Origin: Thermoplasmatales archaeon BRNA1
GTDB lineage: Archaea; Thermoplasmatota; Thermoplasmata; Methanomassiliicoccales; Methanomethylophilaceae
Assembly: GCA_000350305.1 (NCBI GenBank)
Contig: CP002916.1
Coordinates: forward strand, 744,001-808,000
DNA length: 64,000 nt
Direction: 5' to 3'
Shown here: positions 25,739 to 34,586 of the stretch, piece after piece
Numbering within the stretch: the stretch's first letter is position 1
How the letters are laid out: each line of letters begins with the position of its first letter
Position numbers and translations under genes: made by a program
The notes under the pieces: generated by a model
What the model was told of the DNA's origin: nothing
The model's input: the letters and a program-made list of their open reading frames with translations, nothing else
The model's database searches: none

Positions 25739-28314
25739 AAAGGATTCTAACACTCGCAGCGGCGATCCTTGCCGTCTCCGTCGTGTTCCTGGCCTTCGGT
25801 ATGCTGTCCGACGACAGCGACGCTTCCACGGCGTCAACCTTCGGCTCGGATTCCGTCGGGGCGGAGAGGATCGTCTTCGATTCCAACGGAGGCTCGGGAG
25901 GATATGTTCAGTACGTCCTCAACGGCAACTCCGTGTACTTCCCCACGGAGTACAAAGCGCCCGGCACGTCGAACACCACATACTCGCAGATCTCCAAATC
26001 GGGATACGTTCTGATGGGATGGTCCGAGAACAGCGGCGCATCCGCACCGTCCTACTATCCCGGACAGTCCTACACCGTTACGACGGACAGGACGTTCTAC
26101 GCAGTCTGGAAGGATCTGACCTACGACTGCATCGACAGGTTCGGAGGGAATTCCGACAGCCACGATTCCGAGGCCCAGCACGTCACCGTCCAGGTCGGGA
26201 GCAGTCCCGGTCTGACCATCGACGATGAGACGGGTGCCTACATCCTGATGAGGGCGGTTCTCGATAGGGGGACCTACAGGTACACCCTGACCGTGAACGG
26301 CAATGGGAACACCTTATCGTCCACCACCGAGAACACCAATACTTCGATCTCCGCGGATTGGCTCACGCTGAACATCTCCAGGAACGGGGAGTTCTCCTTC
26401 TCAGGCACGCCCAACAGGACGGGAATCTTCGAGATCAGCATCCACATGCAGACCAAGGGGATGGGCGGATCCTGGGGAGACCTGGAGGATATCTGGTGCA
26501 AGTGGTTCGTCTCTGTCTACGACGGGAACGACCCCTCGAACATCTGCCACGTCACCTACAATGGGAACGACTGCGGATACGGACCCTACCACACCGCAGT
26601 TAAGTTACCGAATTCTGTAACTAACCGCCAGAAAGGATGGAACGTAACCGTGGACGGTTCCCCCTCGATCTTCCCTGTGGGCGGCTCCTACACCCTGGTG
26701 AAGAAGGAAACCATCCTCACCGTCAACGAGTACACCTTCGACGAGGTCTCCGCCGCCGGAGTCGTCGGAGTAATAGCTTACAACGCCAACGGAGGATTCT
26801 ACAACGGATCCTTCGCCGAACTGGTCCCCACCTACGGTTACACCGGTCTGAAGAACGGCTCCATCGTCACCAAGGACGGATTCACGTTCCTGGGATGGAA
26901 CGCCACCGGTCTTGCGACCGACATCATCTATCCGTCGGGATACCTCTACGACATCCAGGGCGAGTACACCGAGCTGAAAGCGGTCTGGGGAAGCCCCGGC
27001 TCTTCGGCCACAATATACTTCGAGAACCCCGGCGACGGATCGCAGAACTTCTCAGTCATAACATTTTCAGGTTATAGGTACGCCCTGCCCGTGAACGGCA
27101 TAGCCCTCTCAGGCTACGACTTCATGGGATGGTCCGAGACCAGATACGACGTCGGGATGGGCACCGCGGATGCGGGAAACTCCGTCCTCGTCTCATCGAC
27201 TAAGACCTTCTATGCCGTCTTCCAGCCCAAGGTCTACACCTGTACGCTGAGGTACGACGGCAACGGCGGGATCGGTACGATGGGCGTCCAGTCCGAGACC
27301 GTTTCCTCCGTGCCGCACTACATGACCGTGGCGGGATGCTCCTTCGCCTATGCGGGGTATTCCTTCGCGGGATGGTCCGAGACCAGGTACGCGGATTCCC
27401 CGTCCTACCTGCCGGGAAGCTCCTACTGCTTCGCGGATTCGGGTGATGTCACGCTATACGCGGTCTGGACCGAGAACGTCCAGTCCGAGTACAACACCTT
27501 CCACCTGATCTTCAACGGCAACGGGCAGAACGTGACCAACGTGCCGCCTCAGGCATATCGGATTACATCCGAGGCCTCCGCGGTCTTCTACGTGCCGTCC
27601 TCCGTGCCCCAGAAGGACGATTGCAGGTTCACAGGATGGTCCGAGACCGCCTACGGCTCCGCAGTCTACCAGCCCGGACAGAGGATAACCATGTCCCTGT
27701 CCGAGGGCCAGAGCACCAAAACGCTAACGCTGTTCGCGGTGTGGGAGGCTAAGGTGATCGGAGGCGACGGCACCACCGTCACCGTGACGTTCGTGGCGGA
27801 TTCGGGCACACTGCGTTCCGTACCCGTCCCTTCAGGCAACGTCGTTACGATGATCTCCGCGCCCGCCGTCGAGGGAAGGGCGTTCCTGGGATGGTACAAC
27901 CTTGCCGAGAAATGGGACTTCTCCACCCCGGTCACCGAGGACCTGACCCTGAACGCCAAGTACTTGCCTGTGTTCCATCTGGACATCGAGGGAACGACCG
28001 TGAAGGTCGTGCTGGACTGCACCAGTTCATCCACCAGGGTATCGTTCTCCGACGGTTTCGCCAAGACCTACGAATCGTCCTCGATCCCGGGGCACACAGT
28101 TGCGAACAACACCAGCGGTTCGGTGACCGTCACCGTGACCACGGAGAACGGCCCGTTCACCGCGGTCTGCCATTACACCGTGGCCGACGGCCAGGGAGAT
28201 AATGGGGAAGAGGAAGAGAAGCAGGGAATCGCGATCAACGACTCCGTCTACTGGATAGCGGGCGGAATCGTCGGTATACTGGCCCTGTTCGTCGTCGGGA
28301 GGATGTTCCTATGA
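25735..28314 (+). CDS. Large membrane-anchored surface protein with multiple InlB-type repeats
   Basis: An 859-residue protein: signal peptide cleaved near SDDSDA, then Flg_new repeats recognised by GYVLMGWSENSG, GFTFLGWNATG, GYDFMGWSETR, GYSFAGWSETR, CRFTGWSETAYG and GRAFLGWYNLA, interspersed with beta-rich spacers, and a single C-terminal membrane helix (WIAGGIVGILALFVVGRMFL). It should project from the membrane. The ATG overlaps the previous stop (ATGA), and its stop overlaps the next start. Spacer sequences differ, so it is not a simple tandem expansion. Confidence 0.78.
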   Translation: MKRILTLAAAILAVSVVFLAFGMLSDDSDASTASTFGSDSVGAERIVFDSNGGSGGYVQYVLNGNSVYFPTEYKAPGTSNTTYSQISKSGYVLMGWSENSGASAPSYYPGQSYTVTTDRTFYAVWKDLTYDCIDRFGGNSDSHDSEAQHVTVQVGSSPGLTIDDETGAYILMRAVLDRGTYRYTLTVNGNGNTLSSTTENTNTSISADWLTLNISRNGEFSFSGTPNRTGIFEISIHMQTKGMGGSWGDLEDIWCKWFVSVYDGNDPSNICHVTYNGNDCGYGPYHTAVKLPNSVTNRQKGWNVTVDGSPSIFPVGGSYTLVKKETILTVNEYTFDEVSAAGVVGVIAYNANGGFYNGSFAELVPTYGYTGLKNGSIVTKDGFTFLGWNATGLATDIIYPSGYLYDIQGEYTELKAVWGSPGSSATIYFENPGDGSQNFSVITFSGYRYALPVNGIALSGYDFMGWSETRYDVGMGTADAGNSVLVSSTKTFYAVFQPKVYTCTLRYDGNGGIGTMGVQSETVSSVPHYMTVAGCSFAYAGYSFAGWSETRYADSPSYLPGSSYCFADSGDVTLYAVWTENVQSEYNTFHLIFNGNGQNVTNVPPQAYRITSEASAVFYVPSSVPQKDDCRFTGWSETAYGSAVYQPGQRITMSLSEGQSTKTLTLFAVWEAKVIGGDGTTVTVTFVADSGTLRSVPVPSGNVVTMISAPAVEGRAFLGWYNLAEKWDFSTPVTEDLTLNAKYLPVFHLDIEGTTVKVVLDCTSSSTRVSFSDGFAKTYESSSIPGHTVANNTSGSVTVTVTTENGPFTAVCHYTVADGQGDNGEEEEKQGIAINDSVYWIAGGIVGILALFVVGRMFL

Positions 28315-30191
28315 GAGCGAAGATCCTCACCGTTGCTGCGGTCCTCACGATCCTCTGCGCCTCGTGTATGGGATTCTGCGTCACCGACACCGAGGAGGAG
28401 CCTGACGGTTTCCCACCGCTTGTCATCGCCGTCATCGTGGCGGGATCCGCGGGAGGGGTAGCGGGATGGTTCCTCAATGACTACTTCGATTCCAACGATT
28501 CGGACACCCAGCCATATCTGAGGCTGGCGGCGGCCAACAACATCACCGATGTAATGTCAGTCGCTACAGTGTTCACGGCCAACTCCAACGCAAACTACGC
28601 CCAGCTGTGGGGAATGACGAAGGAGCATTGGGTCAGGCAGGCCGAACTTGAGGCATATTCGGAATGGCAGTCCGGGAAGGAATACGACGGCAACACCGTC
28701 CTCCTGGGCGCACGCGCCTACGAGAACAACGCGACCATGACCGCCAATGCCGTGGCGCAGATCGATTCCTTCCTCGATGAAGTATCGGAGAAGATCGCCG
28801 CCTGGGACGGCAAGGACACCTACTCCGGCAAGATGCAGGTGGGATTCGTCCTCGACAACCTGCCAATGCTCACCGACTCCAACGTCGTGAGCGCCGACAT
28901 GGTCTCCGTGGCGAACGCATACGGAAGCTCGGGCAAGGTCTACATCGGCACCGTCGGGGAGGACTACATCGTAACTTCTGAAAGTTATAACCCGTCCTAC
29001 GTCTACAACTTCGGTGCGAGGACTTCGGTCACCTCCGAGAGCGGTCTGACGTACGTTTTGGAGTCGGGACGTAATTACCTTTCAGGAATCAGTTCGACCG
29101 TCGGGAACAGACCGTTCGAGCCGGGGATCTACACAGTATCGAACGCGGTCATCGGCGGGGACACCCTCTCCGCAGTGATGGGTTCCTCGTACATCCCCCT
29201 GAAAGCAGGTATGGCGATGTGCTCCGAAGGGAATACTGCACTCGCCTACCTCGACGGGGAGAGGATCGTCAGCACCGGTGGAAACTACGGGAACATCTAC
29301 TTCCAGGTGATCCCCGGGGACATCCCTTCGGGGGAACAGGCTCCCGACAAGGTGGACCTGACCCCGATGCTCAGGGCATACCAGACACTGCTGGACAAGC
29401 TCTACTGGACCTCAGTATCGGCCAACAACGCCGCGGGTGCGGTATGGAACATCTACGACCGCGCCGATGCCAAGGAATACGGGGTAACGACCCTCATGTC
29501 CTCCAACGTCTACGATTCCGTGGTTCTGTCGGAGGGGATGAACGAGATCCTTACTCTCTCGGCGATGCAGCAGCTCGCTTCTTACTACGATGCGAACGAC
29601 GACCTGAAGGATCTCCAGATCGGCCTGTACGGTAACGGGATGGACGCTCCCTTCGTGAGAGGATCCATTCTTGATGAATTCGGCAACACTGTGTACGACG
29701 ACGTGGTCTTCACCCCCTTCTTCCAGTCCGATTCCGTGACGCTGGAGAGGGGAATCGACTACACAGTGGATCAGAACACCCTCGTGGCCATCTGGACGGA
29801 CGGCAGGGAACTGGCGTCCTGGTATGCGGATGCCATGAGGACGGACGGCTACGAGACCGCCTTCGTCGGGAAGGGATACATATTCCAGATCACCCAACTC
29901 GGAGTGTGCGACGATTCGGGTATGCACAGCGAACCGAAGGTGGATTTCAAGGTCACCAAGGTCGACTACGTCAGTCCCGGAAAGGCCAATCTCACCGAAG
30001 ACCCAGATGCAGATTCCGCAGGCAAGAACATCCTCAAGATCGTCTGCATCGTCTCGGGTGCCATCCTTGCCGTGATGGGATTCGTGAGGAGGTCTCCGGT
30101 CATCGCGATAGCCGGTATCGGACTCATCGTGTTCGGCGTGTTCTTCGCCGAACCCGTCTGGAAATGGATAGCGGGGATGATGAGGATATGA
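28311..30191 (+). CDS. Large membrane protein with extracytoplasmic domain
   Basis: A 626-residue protein of no family I recognise. It has an N-terminal signal-like helix with Cys residues (LTVAAVLTILCASCMGFC), a second glycine-rich membrane helix (LVIAVIVAGSAGGVAGWFL, about 37-56), a large domain of about 490 residues (helical first part, beta-rich second part), and two C-terminal helices (about 575-622). It links the surface-protein block to the small cytoplasmic genes: both junctions are 4-base overlaps. It could be a structural component of an envelope-spanning complex, but that is inference. Confidence 0.7.
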   Translation: MRAKILTVAAVLTILCASCMGFCVTDTEEEPDGFPPLVIAVIVAGSAGGVAGWFLNDYFDSNDSDTQPYLRLAAANNITDVMSVATVFTANSNANYAQLWGMTKEHWVRQAELEAYSEWQSGKEYDGNTVLLGARAYENNATMTANAVAQIDSFLDEVSEKIAAWDGKDTYSGKMQVGFVLDNLPMLTDSNVVSADMVSVANAYGSSGKVYIGTVGEDYIVTSESYNPSYVYNFGARTSVTSESGLTYVLESGRNYLSGISSTVGNRPFEPGIYTVSNAVIGGDTLSAVMGSSYIPLKAGMAMCSEGNTALAYLDGERIVSTGGNYGNIYFQVIPGDIPSGEQAPDKVDLTPMLRAYQTLLDKLYWTSVSANNAAGAVWNIYDRADAKEYGVTTLMSSNVYDSVVLSEGMNEILTLSAMQQLASYYDANDDLKDLQIGLYGNGMDAPFVRGSILDEFGNTVYDDVVFTPFFQSDSVTLERGIDYTVDQNTLVAIWTDGRELASWYADAMRTDGYETAFVGKGYIFQITQLGVCDDSGMHSEPKVDFKVTKVDYVSPGKANLTEDPDADSAGKNILKIVCIVSGAILAVMGFVRRSPVIAIAGIGLIVFGVFFAEPVWKWIAGMMRI

Positions 30192-30463
30192 TCGGGAAGC
30201 ACGTCAGGATTTCCACCGACACGAGGAGACTCATCCACTACATCTCGGTGCTGTACGAGAGTTCCGATATGTTCCTCCGCGAGGTCGAGGGATACTACGG
30301 CCAGGATTACGTCAAGGAGAACGGCCCGGTCCGGGCAGTTGCCGACTACCTGAAGCTGATTGTCAAGGGCAGGGTCTGGAATGTCAGGGAGGACGAGATC
30401 GTCCATCTGGCCGAGGCACTGTTGGATTACGGCGACGTCATGATGGCAGGGGGATGGGCATGA
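30188..30463 (+). CDS. Small helical hypothetical protein
   Basis: Ninety-one residues from ATG 30188, which overlaps the preceding stop (ATGA). All-helical, no membrane segment. Its C-terminal REDEIVHLAEALLDYGD resembles REDIRVMANAIVDRGE in the 113-residue protein at 31258-31599, so the two seem to be paralogues. No known family. Overlaps on both sides place it inside the long unit. Confidence 0.65.
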   Translation: MIGKHVRISTDTRRLIHYISVLYESSDMFLREVEGYYGQDYVKENGPVRAVADYLKLIVKGRVWNVREDEIVHLAEALLDYGDVMMAGGWA

Positions 30464-30756
30464 GATCTGTTCCACCCGACATGGTGTTCAACATCAGGAT
30501 CACCGTGAAGAATCTGATGACCAGCCCGCCATCGACCATCCGTATGGAGGTCAGTTCCGACACCACCGTGGCGGAGATCCTGTGGTCCGCCCAGGATATG
30601 TGGAGGTTCAATCTCGCCGCCGTCTGTCTGAAGCTGGGCAGATGGCTGCTGGACCCTGAATGGACCGTGAAGGACATGGGTTTCCCCGTGGACGGAACGG
30701 TGCTGGAGCTGATCCCCCATCCCGGTTTCGACGGTGACATCAGGAGGGTCATCTGA
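30460..30756 (+). CDS. Ubiquitin-like (beta-grasp) small protein
   Basis: Ninety-eight residues from ATG 30460 (4-base overlap with the previous stop; ATG 30454 is also possible). The pattern follows ubiquitin and YukD/EsaB-type folds: strand NIRITVKNL, strand IRMEVSSDTTVAEIL running into a helix, LKLGRWLLDPEWTVKDMG, and the last strand VDGTVLELIPHP. There is no C-terminal Gly-Gly, so classical conjugation is unlikely. In bacteria the YukD group belongs to type VII secretion; here it is followed by a small membrane protein. Assignment is by eye and should be tested by fold comparison. Confidence 0.55.
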   Translation: MRSVPPDMVFNIRITVKNLMTSPPSTIRMEVSSDTTVAEILWSAQDMWRFNLAAVCLKLGRWLLDPEWTVKDMGFPVDGTVLELIPHPGFDGDIRRVI

Positions 30757-30989
30757 TGATAGACCTTCAGGGCATCCAGTCCTTCATCGAATCCGTGACG
30801 GAGTTCTACGAGACTTTTGTGGAGACCGTCACCCCCTACGTCGAATGGCTCCAGACCAACTGGCTGACCCTCGTCCTCACGGGCGAGATCGTCGGTGCGG
30901 TGGTGGCCGTGAAGATGGGGAGGTACAAGCGCGGGTTCGGATGGCTGGCGGCTGCCCTGGCGACGATATGGCTGGGAGGCACGGCATGA
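30756..30989 (+). CDS. Small membrane protein
   Basis: Seventy-seven residues with an amphipathic N-terminal helix (about 1-30) and two hydrophobic helices (WLTLVLTGEIVGAVVAVKM and GFGWLAAALATIWLGGTA) separated by a basic turn RYKR. The start shares one base with the preceding stop. Its size and two-helix layout recall small subunits of envelope machines, but no family is recognised. Confidence 0.6.
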   Translation: MIDLQGIQSFIESVTEFYETFVETVTPYVEWLQTNWLTLVLTGEIVGAVVAVKMGRYKRGFGWLAAALATIWLGGTA

Positions 30990-31240
30990 TAATCGAGTTC
31001 AAGGACAGGAACGCCCCGAAGAATCCGGGGAGGTGGTACGTCTTCACCTACGACAACGGGCTGAGGGTGACCTTCTCGGAGTACCAGGGCAACCTGACCG
31101 AGATAGAGGACCTGGGCAGGCAGCTGTCCAGGGAGAAGAGGAGGGAGATCAGGATGAGGGTCCGGGACGAGTACGGACTGGACCGTATCCACGCGATCTT
31201 CCGCTGCGGTAACCAGGAGTACCGCAGGAACAAACCATAA
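30986..31240 (+). CDS. Small basic hypothetical protein
   Basis: Eighty-four residues from ATG 30986 (ATGA overlap). A beta-rich start (IIEFKDRNAPKNPGRWYVF) is followed by a strongly basic helix (QLSREKRREIRMRVRDEYG), which could bind nucleic acid or membrane lipids. Ends with TAA, unusual in this unit where most stops are TGA, and is followed by a 17-base gap, so a minor break in coupling occurs here. Confidence 0.6.
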   Translation: MIIEFKDRNAPKNPGRWYVFTYDNGLRVTFSEYQGNLTEIEDLGRQLSREKRREIRMRVRDEYGLDRIHAIFRCGNQEYRRNKP

Positions 31241-31257
31241 ACAAGCGAGGCGAGAAG

Positions 31258-31599
31258 ATGTTATTCAGAAAGAAGTGCGGAGGCGACTGCGAAAGTTGCA
31301 GGCGCGGATGCGAGGAAAGGGAGGAGCCGGAGACGTCCTACAACAGGACGCCCAACGGCTCCGATATGAGCGACATACAGAGGCTGGGCGATTACCTTTC
31401 AGAGAGGTACACCGCACAGTCCCTCATAGCCGAAGTGAGGAAGGTCTACGACCCCAACTACCTGGCGTTCTTCGGGGTGCACGGTGCGATGGAATCGTAC
31501 CTCACGCACTTCAGGGACAGCCTGGGTCTTCACATAGACCGCGAGGATATACGCGTGATGGCGAATGCCATCGTCGACCGCGGGGAGATGGGAGTATGA
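31258..31599 (+). CDS. Small Cys-rich hypothetical protein
   Basis: A 113-residue protein. The N-terminus CGGDCESCRRGCEE carries four cysteines in about a dozen residues, which may bind metal. The remaining 80 residues are helical and end REDIRVMANAIVDRGE, similar to the end of the protein at 30188-30463. The start has GAGGCGAG 6 bases upstream. Confidence 0.6.
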   Translation: MLFRKKCGGDCESCRRGCEEREEPETSYNRTPNGSDMSDIQRLGDYLSERYTAQSLIAEVRKVYDPNYLAFFGVHGAMESYLTHFRDSLGLHIDREDIRVMANAIVDRGEMGV

Positions 31600-31985
31600 G
31601 CTGCTACACTACCCTCGGGGTGACCGTATCCCCGGAGGCGGGGATCTACTTCCTGAGGTTCCTGAAGACCCTCACGCAGAAACCCGACAGGGTCACCCAG
31701 GACACCGACGGCACCGTATCGGCACTGTGGGAGGACAGGAACCACTTCGACGAGTACTCCGACTGTGATTACTCGAAGATCCTCGACTTCCTGGACAATC
31801 TGGGCGACGACAACTACATCTCCGAGTCTATCACCGAGGACGGGGAGCCGGACATCAGGGGAGGGTACTACTTCGGATTCGCCAGGAGGATCACCTACGA
31901 CCTCTACGGCGAGCCGGTGGACCTGAACACGGTCACGTCGGAGAACAGGAAGAGGAGATTCCTGGACAGATTCAGGAGGCGCTGA
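31596..31985 (+). CDS. Hypothetical protein
   Basis: A 129-residue acidic protein from ATG 31596 (ATGA overlap with the previous stop), ending in a basic RKRRFLDRFRRR tail. Mixed alpha/beta, no membrane segment, no family recognised. The basic tail RRR is echoed at the ends of the neighbouring zinc-ribbon protein (IAGIFRRR). Confidence 0.6.
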   Translation: MSCYTTLGVTVSPEAGIYFLRFLKTLTQKPDRVTQDTDGTVSALWEDRNHFDEYSDCDYSKILDFLDNLGDDNYISESITEDGEPDIRGGYYFGFARRITYDLYGEPVDLNTVTSENRKRRFLDRFRRR

Positions 31986-31986
31986 C

Positions 31987-32172
31987 ATGGTCCTGCTGAT
32001 GAAAGTAACCGACACAATGGAGGACAACGAGCCGATCTACTACGACATTGACGATCCGGTACAGTGCCGCGACTTCAGGCGGTTCCTTGAGGACACGGCC
32101 AGGATGACCGTGATGAGGGACGCTTATCCCGGTGACAGAGTGGTCATCGAGTGCATCAGGAGGGATGACTGA
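31987..32172 (+). CDS. Small hypothetical protein
   Basis: Sixty-one residues, acidic, beginning MVLLMKVTDTMEDNEPIYYD. The start follows the previous stop by one base, and its TGA shares one base with the next ATG (TGATG). No family recognised; the call rests on tight packing within the unit. Confidence 0.55.
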   Translation: MVLLMKVTDTMEDNEPIYYDIDDPVQCRDFRRFLEDTARMTVMRDAYPGDRVVIECIRRDD

Positions 32173-32450
32173 TGGCCTGTCCATACTGCGGCTCAAGGAA
32201 GATCGCCGAGGAATACACCGTCCAGACCTACGACCTCAGACAGGAGTTCGTGGCGATTAACCATCTCCAGTGCGGCAAGTGCGGAGCCTACTACTCCAAG
32301 ACGATCCGCGAGAACCCCAACACCGGGAAGAGGAGAGTGACGATCTCCAAGGGCTCGTACCTGACGGGGAATCCCCCAGAGAGGTCGTTCAACCGCACCC
32401 GCCCGCATCCCATCATCGACAGGATAGCGGGCATCTTCAGGAGGCGCTGA
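32172..32450 (+). CDS. Small zinc-ribbon protein
   Basis: Ninety-two residues with a zinc ribbon formed by CPYCGSRK (C3, C6) and CGKCGAYY (about C34, C37), followed by a basic, Arg-rich tail ending FRRR. Zinc ribbons of this kind commonly bind nucleic acids or act as structural adaptors. The next gene starts with another zinc ribbon. Confidence 0.65.
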   Translation: MACPYCGSRKIAEEYTVQTYDLRQEFVAINHLQCGKCGAYYSKTIRENPNTGKRRVTISKGSYLTGNPPERSFNRTRPHPIIDRIAGIFRRR

Positions 32451-32451
32451 C

Positions 32452-33411
32452 ATGAAGAAATACTGTCCCATGTGCGGCGACTCCCGCAATCAGATCTACA
32501 TCGGGAAGCTCGGTCCGGACGCGGTCATCAGGTGCGGGATATGCGGAATCGAGTACTACCGCGACCTTGACGACGACCCCATCCTCTCCATGTCCGAGTG
32601 GGGTTCGTACAGGTACGACGGCGAGGCCGACATGAAGGTGCTCAGGAAGAGGGCCGAGGGTGCCGTGAGGTACTTCAACAACGGCAAACCCAGAGTGGAT
32701 ATGCACACCAACGTCTTCGGCTACCCGTTCTCGATCATCGACAACGGCAAGCTGGTGGACGTGGAGAACGCCTACAAGGGCAACGTCATCATCAGAGCGC
32801 TGTCCTACGGCGGCGGCATCTACGAAGGGAAAGTGACGCTGTCCTACAACGACGACTACAACGACGGCAGGGGCCAGGGCGGTGCAGGGTGCATCCTCAT
32901 CGGTGACGTGAGGGACGTCCGTATCGAGAACGGATTCTTGGTGATCTCAGGCGTGGACCTTGGCAAGCCGATCTCCTACGCGTACCGCATCCAGGAGAGG
33001 CCGGACGACAAGAAGTTCGTGTTCCCGATCCCCAAGGGAGGCAAGGTGCCCGAAGAGAAACCGGTACCGAAGAGGCAGCCTACGATAGACGATTTCGGTC
33101 CCGTCGAACCGCCGAAACCCAAGCCGAAGAAGGAGGCACCGAAGCCCGTTCCGAAGCCTGCTCCCAAGGCCGAACCGAAACCCGCGCCCAAGCCTACAAT
33201 CCCCAAGAGCCAGCCTAAGAAACCCGAACCCAAGAAACCCGCCCCGGCACCTGCTCCCAAGGTGGAGAGGAAGAAGGGCAGCCTGGTCTACGAGGTGAGG
33301 GTGGACGGGAAGCTCGAAGGATCCTTCTCATCCCAATCCAAGGCCGAGGCCCTGAAGAGGGACCTGAAGAAGAGAGGATTCAAGGCGAGGGTGTACGGGG
33401 TGAGGTGCTGA
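32452..33411 (+). CDS. Zinc-ribbon protein with Pro/Lys-rich linker and C-terminal SPOR-like module
   Basis: A 319-residue protein in four parts: zinc ribbon (CPMCGDSR...CGICG, about 1-40); a beta-rich globular domain (about 41-195); a low-complexity linker of repeated PKP/PAPK (about 200-275); and a 40-residue terminal module VYEVRVDGKLEGSFSSQSKA continuing to RGFKARVYG. The terminal module recalls SPOR-like repeats by its GSFSSQSKAEAL pattern. A related module opens the protein at 36304. Long Pro/Lys linkers often span distance, for example across an envelope. No signal peptide, so it is probably cytoplasmic. Confidence 0.65.
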   Translation: MKKYCPMCGDSRNQIYIGKLGPDAVIRCGICGIEYYRDLDDDPILSMSEWGSYRYDGEADMKVLRKRAEGAVRYFNNGKPRVDMHTNVFGYPFSIIDNGKLVDVENAYKGNVIIRALSYGGGIYEGKVTLSYNDDYNDGRGQGGAGCILIGDVRDVRIENGFLVISGVDLGKPISYAYRIQERPDDKKFVFPIPKGGKVPEEKPVPKRQPTIDDFGPVEPPKPKPKKEAPKPVPKPAPKAEPKPAPKPTIPKSQPKKPEPKKPAPAPAPKVERKKGSLVYEVRVDGKLEGSFSSQSKAEALKRDLKKRGFKARVYGVRC

Positions 33412-33761
33412 TGGACTTCCTGGAACGCAAGCGTGACAGGAGGATGCGCGACCTCGCCTACCGCATAGCCTACTTCATGGAGGACTACGACCCCTACGGT
33501 TTCCGCGATGCCCTTGAGGTCTGGGAGACCCTGGACGACGGTATACGGAAAGCGGCGGAATACGCCTACTCGGAGATGAGGTCCGGGAACTACAACCAGC
33601 TGATCCACGACATCTACGACGATGACATGGACGGTCTCCCCGAACTCAAGGCCGAGATGGATTCCATAATCTCCGATCTGAAGAGGCTCCAATCCTCGTC
33701 TCAAAAACTGATTTCTAAAAACCCTTTAAAACTCAAAAGGAGGAAAAGCAGATGCAACTGA
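33411..33761 (+). CDS. Hypothetical helical protein
   Basis: A 116-residue helical protein starting MDFLERKRDRRMRDLAYRI, with an acidic middle (YDDDMDGLPELKAEMD) and a basic tail. The ATG 33411 shares one base with the previous stop. The last 10 bases overlap the next gene, and within its 3' end lies a TATA-like CCTTTAAAAC. Confidence 0.55.
   Translation: MDFLERKRDRRMRDLAYRIAYFMEDYDPYGFRDALEVWETLDDGIRKAAEYAYSEMRSGNYNQLIHDIYDDDMDGLPELKAEMDSIISDLKRLQSSSQKLISKNPLKLKRRKSRCN
33722..33741 (+). promoter_or_regulatory. Internal TATA-like element and ribosome site before the DUF2958 gene
   Basis: CCTTTAAAAC (about 33723-33732) lies about 25 bases before ATG 33752, with AAGGAGGA between them. It could allow separate expression of the DUF2958 gene, or it may just be the Shine-Dalgarno context. 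Confidence 0.35.
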
Positions 33762-34123
33762 TGACAGCAGAGATCGAGAAAGCCCTGAAGAAATACCCCC
33801 TCTACTCCCAGGACGGGAAGGGCGGGGACGCGAAGATCGTCGTGAAGTATTTCGGGGGAAGCGCGGCCACATGGCTGATAACCGAGGGAGAACCCAGGGA
33901 CAACGGGGACTGGTTGCTCTACGGATTCGTCACCTTGGGATTGCCCGACGACTTCGCCCCCGGCAAACTGCTCTGGGAGTGGGGATACATCACCCTCAGG
34001 CAGCTCCAGGAGGTCAGGTTCCCGCCCTTCGGATTGGGAGTGGAGAGGGACATCCTCGTCGAACCAGGGAAGTACAAGGTCAAGGACGAGGTGTTCATGT
34101 GCCGCCAGTACGGGAGGGATTGA
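33752..34123 (+). CDS. DUF2958 family protein
   Basis: A 123-residue protein matching the DUF2958 pattern: MQLMTAEIEKALKKYPLYSQ at the start, then DAKIVVKYF, a WLITEG strand, DWLLYGFVTLG, WGYITLRQLQEVR and LGVERDI near the end. Full length for the family. DUF2958 proteins are found mostly on plasmids, integrative elements and phages; their biochemical role is not established. It supports a mobile origin for this block. Confidence 0.75.
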   Translation: MQLMTAEIEKALKKYPLYSQDGKGGDAKIVVKYFGGSAATWLITEGEPRDNGDWLLYGFVTLGLPDDFAPGKLLWEWGYITLRQLQEVRFPPFGLGVERDILVEPGKYKVKDEVFMCRQYGRD

Positions 34124-34357
34124 GTGGACTCCAAGACCTGGGTGTTCAGCCATTCCTCCGACGGCGAGTACCCCGTGACCTTCTGCGGGACCGAGGAGGA
34201 GATGGAGAAGGTCGCCAGATCCCTCATGGAGAGGTACCGCAAATCGGGATACGAACCCCCGCTGAAGGTCTGGACCGGCTACGGCTGGATGAAGCACACC
34301 GGGCCTTACTGCGAGATAGACGAAAAGGGAAAACACATCCTGGGGGCGGTCGCATGA
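34124..34357 (+). CDS. Small hypothetical protein
   Basis: Seventy-seven residues from GTG 34124, directly after the previous TGA. Mixed alpha/beta (TWVFSHSSDGEYPVTFCG...). No known family. The downstream 19 bases include GGGAGG for the next gene. Confidence 0.55.
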   Translation: MDSKTWVFSHSSDGEYPVTFCGTEEEMEKVARSLMERYRKSGYEPPLKVWTGYGWMKHTGPYCEIDEKGKHILGAVA

Positions 34358-34376
34358 TCTGCGGGAGGCGGTAACG

Positions 34377-34586
34377 ATGGCGAAGTACGTGATCACCTAC
34401 CATTGGTCCCCGTCCAGGTATACAGTCTCCGCCGATTCCGAGGAAGAGGCCCTGGAGATCGCCGACAGGACGTATATGCGCCAGTGGGAACGCGGCGATG
34501 CCCCGTCCGACGAATTCCTCGAAGAGATAACCGTCGAGAAGATCCAAAGGAAACCCGCATCGAAATCCAAGAGGGTGAACCCGTGA
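34377..34586 (+). CDS. Small hypothetical protein
   Basis: Sixty-nine residues: YVITYHWSPSRYTVSADSEE forms two strands and a turn, then a helix, then a basic tail (KRKPASKSKRV-like). The ribosome site GGGAGG lies about 11 bases upstream. Strand-strand-helix modules of this kind act as small binding domains, but none is identified. Confidence 0.55.
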   Translation: MAKYVITYHWSPSRYTVSADSEEEALEIADRTYMRQWERGDAPSDEFLEEITVEKIQRKPASKSKRVNP

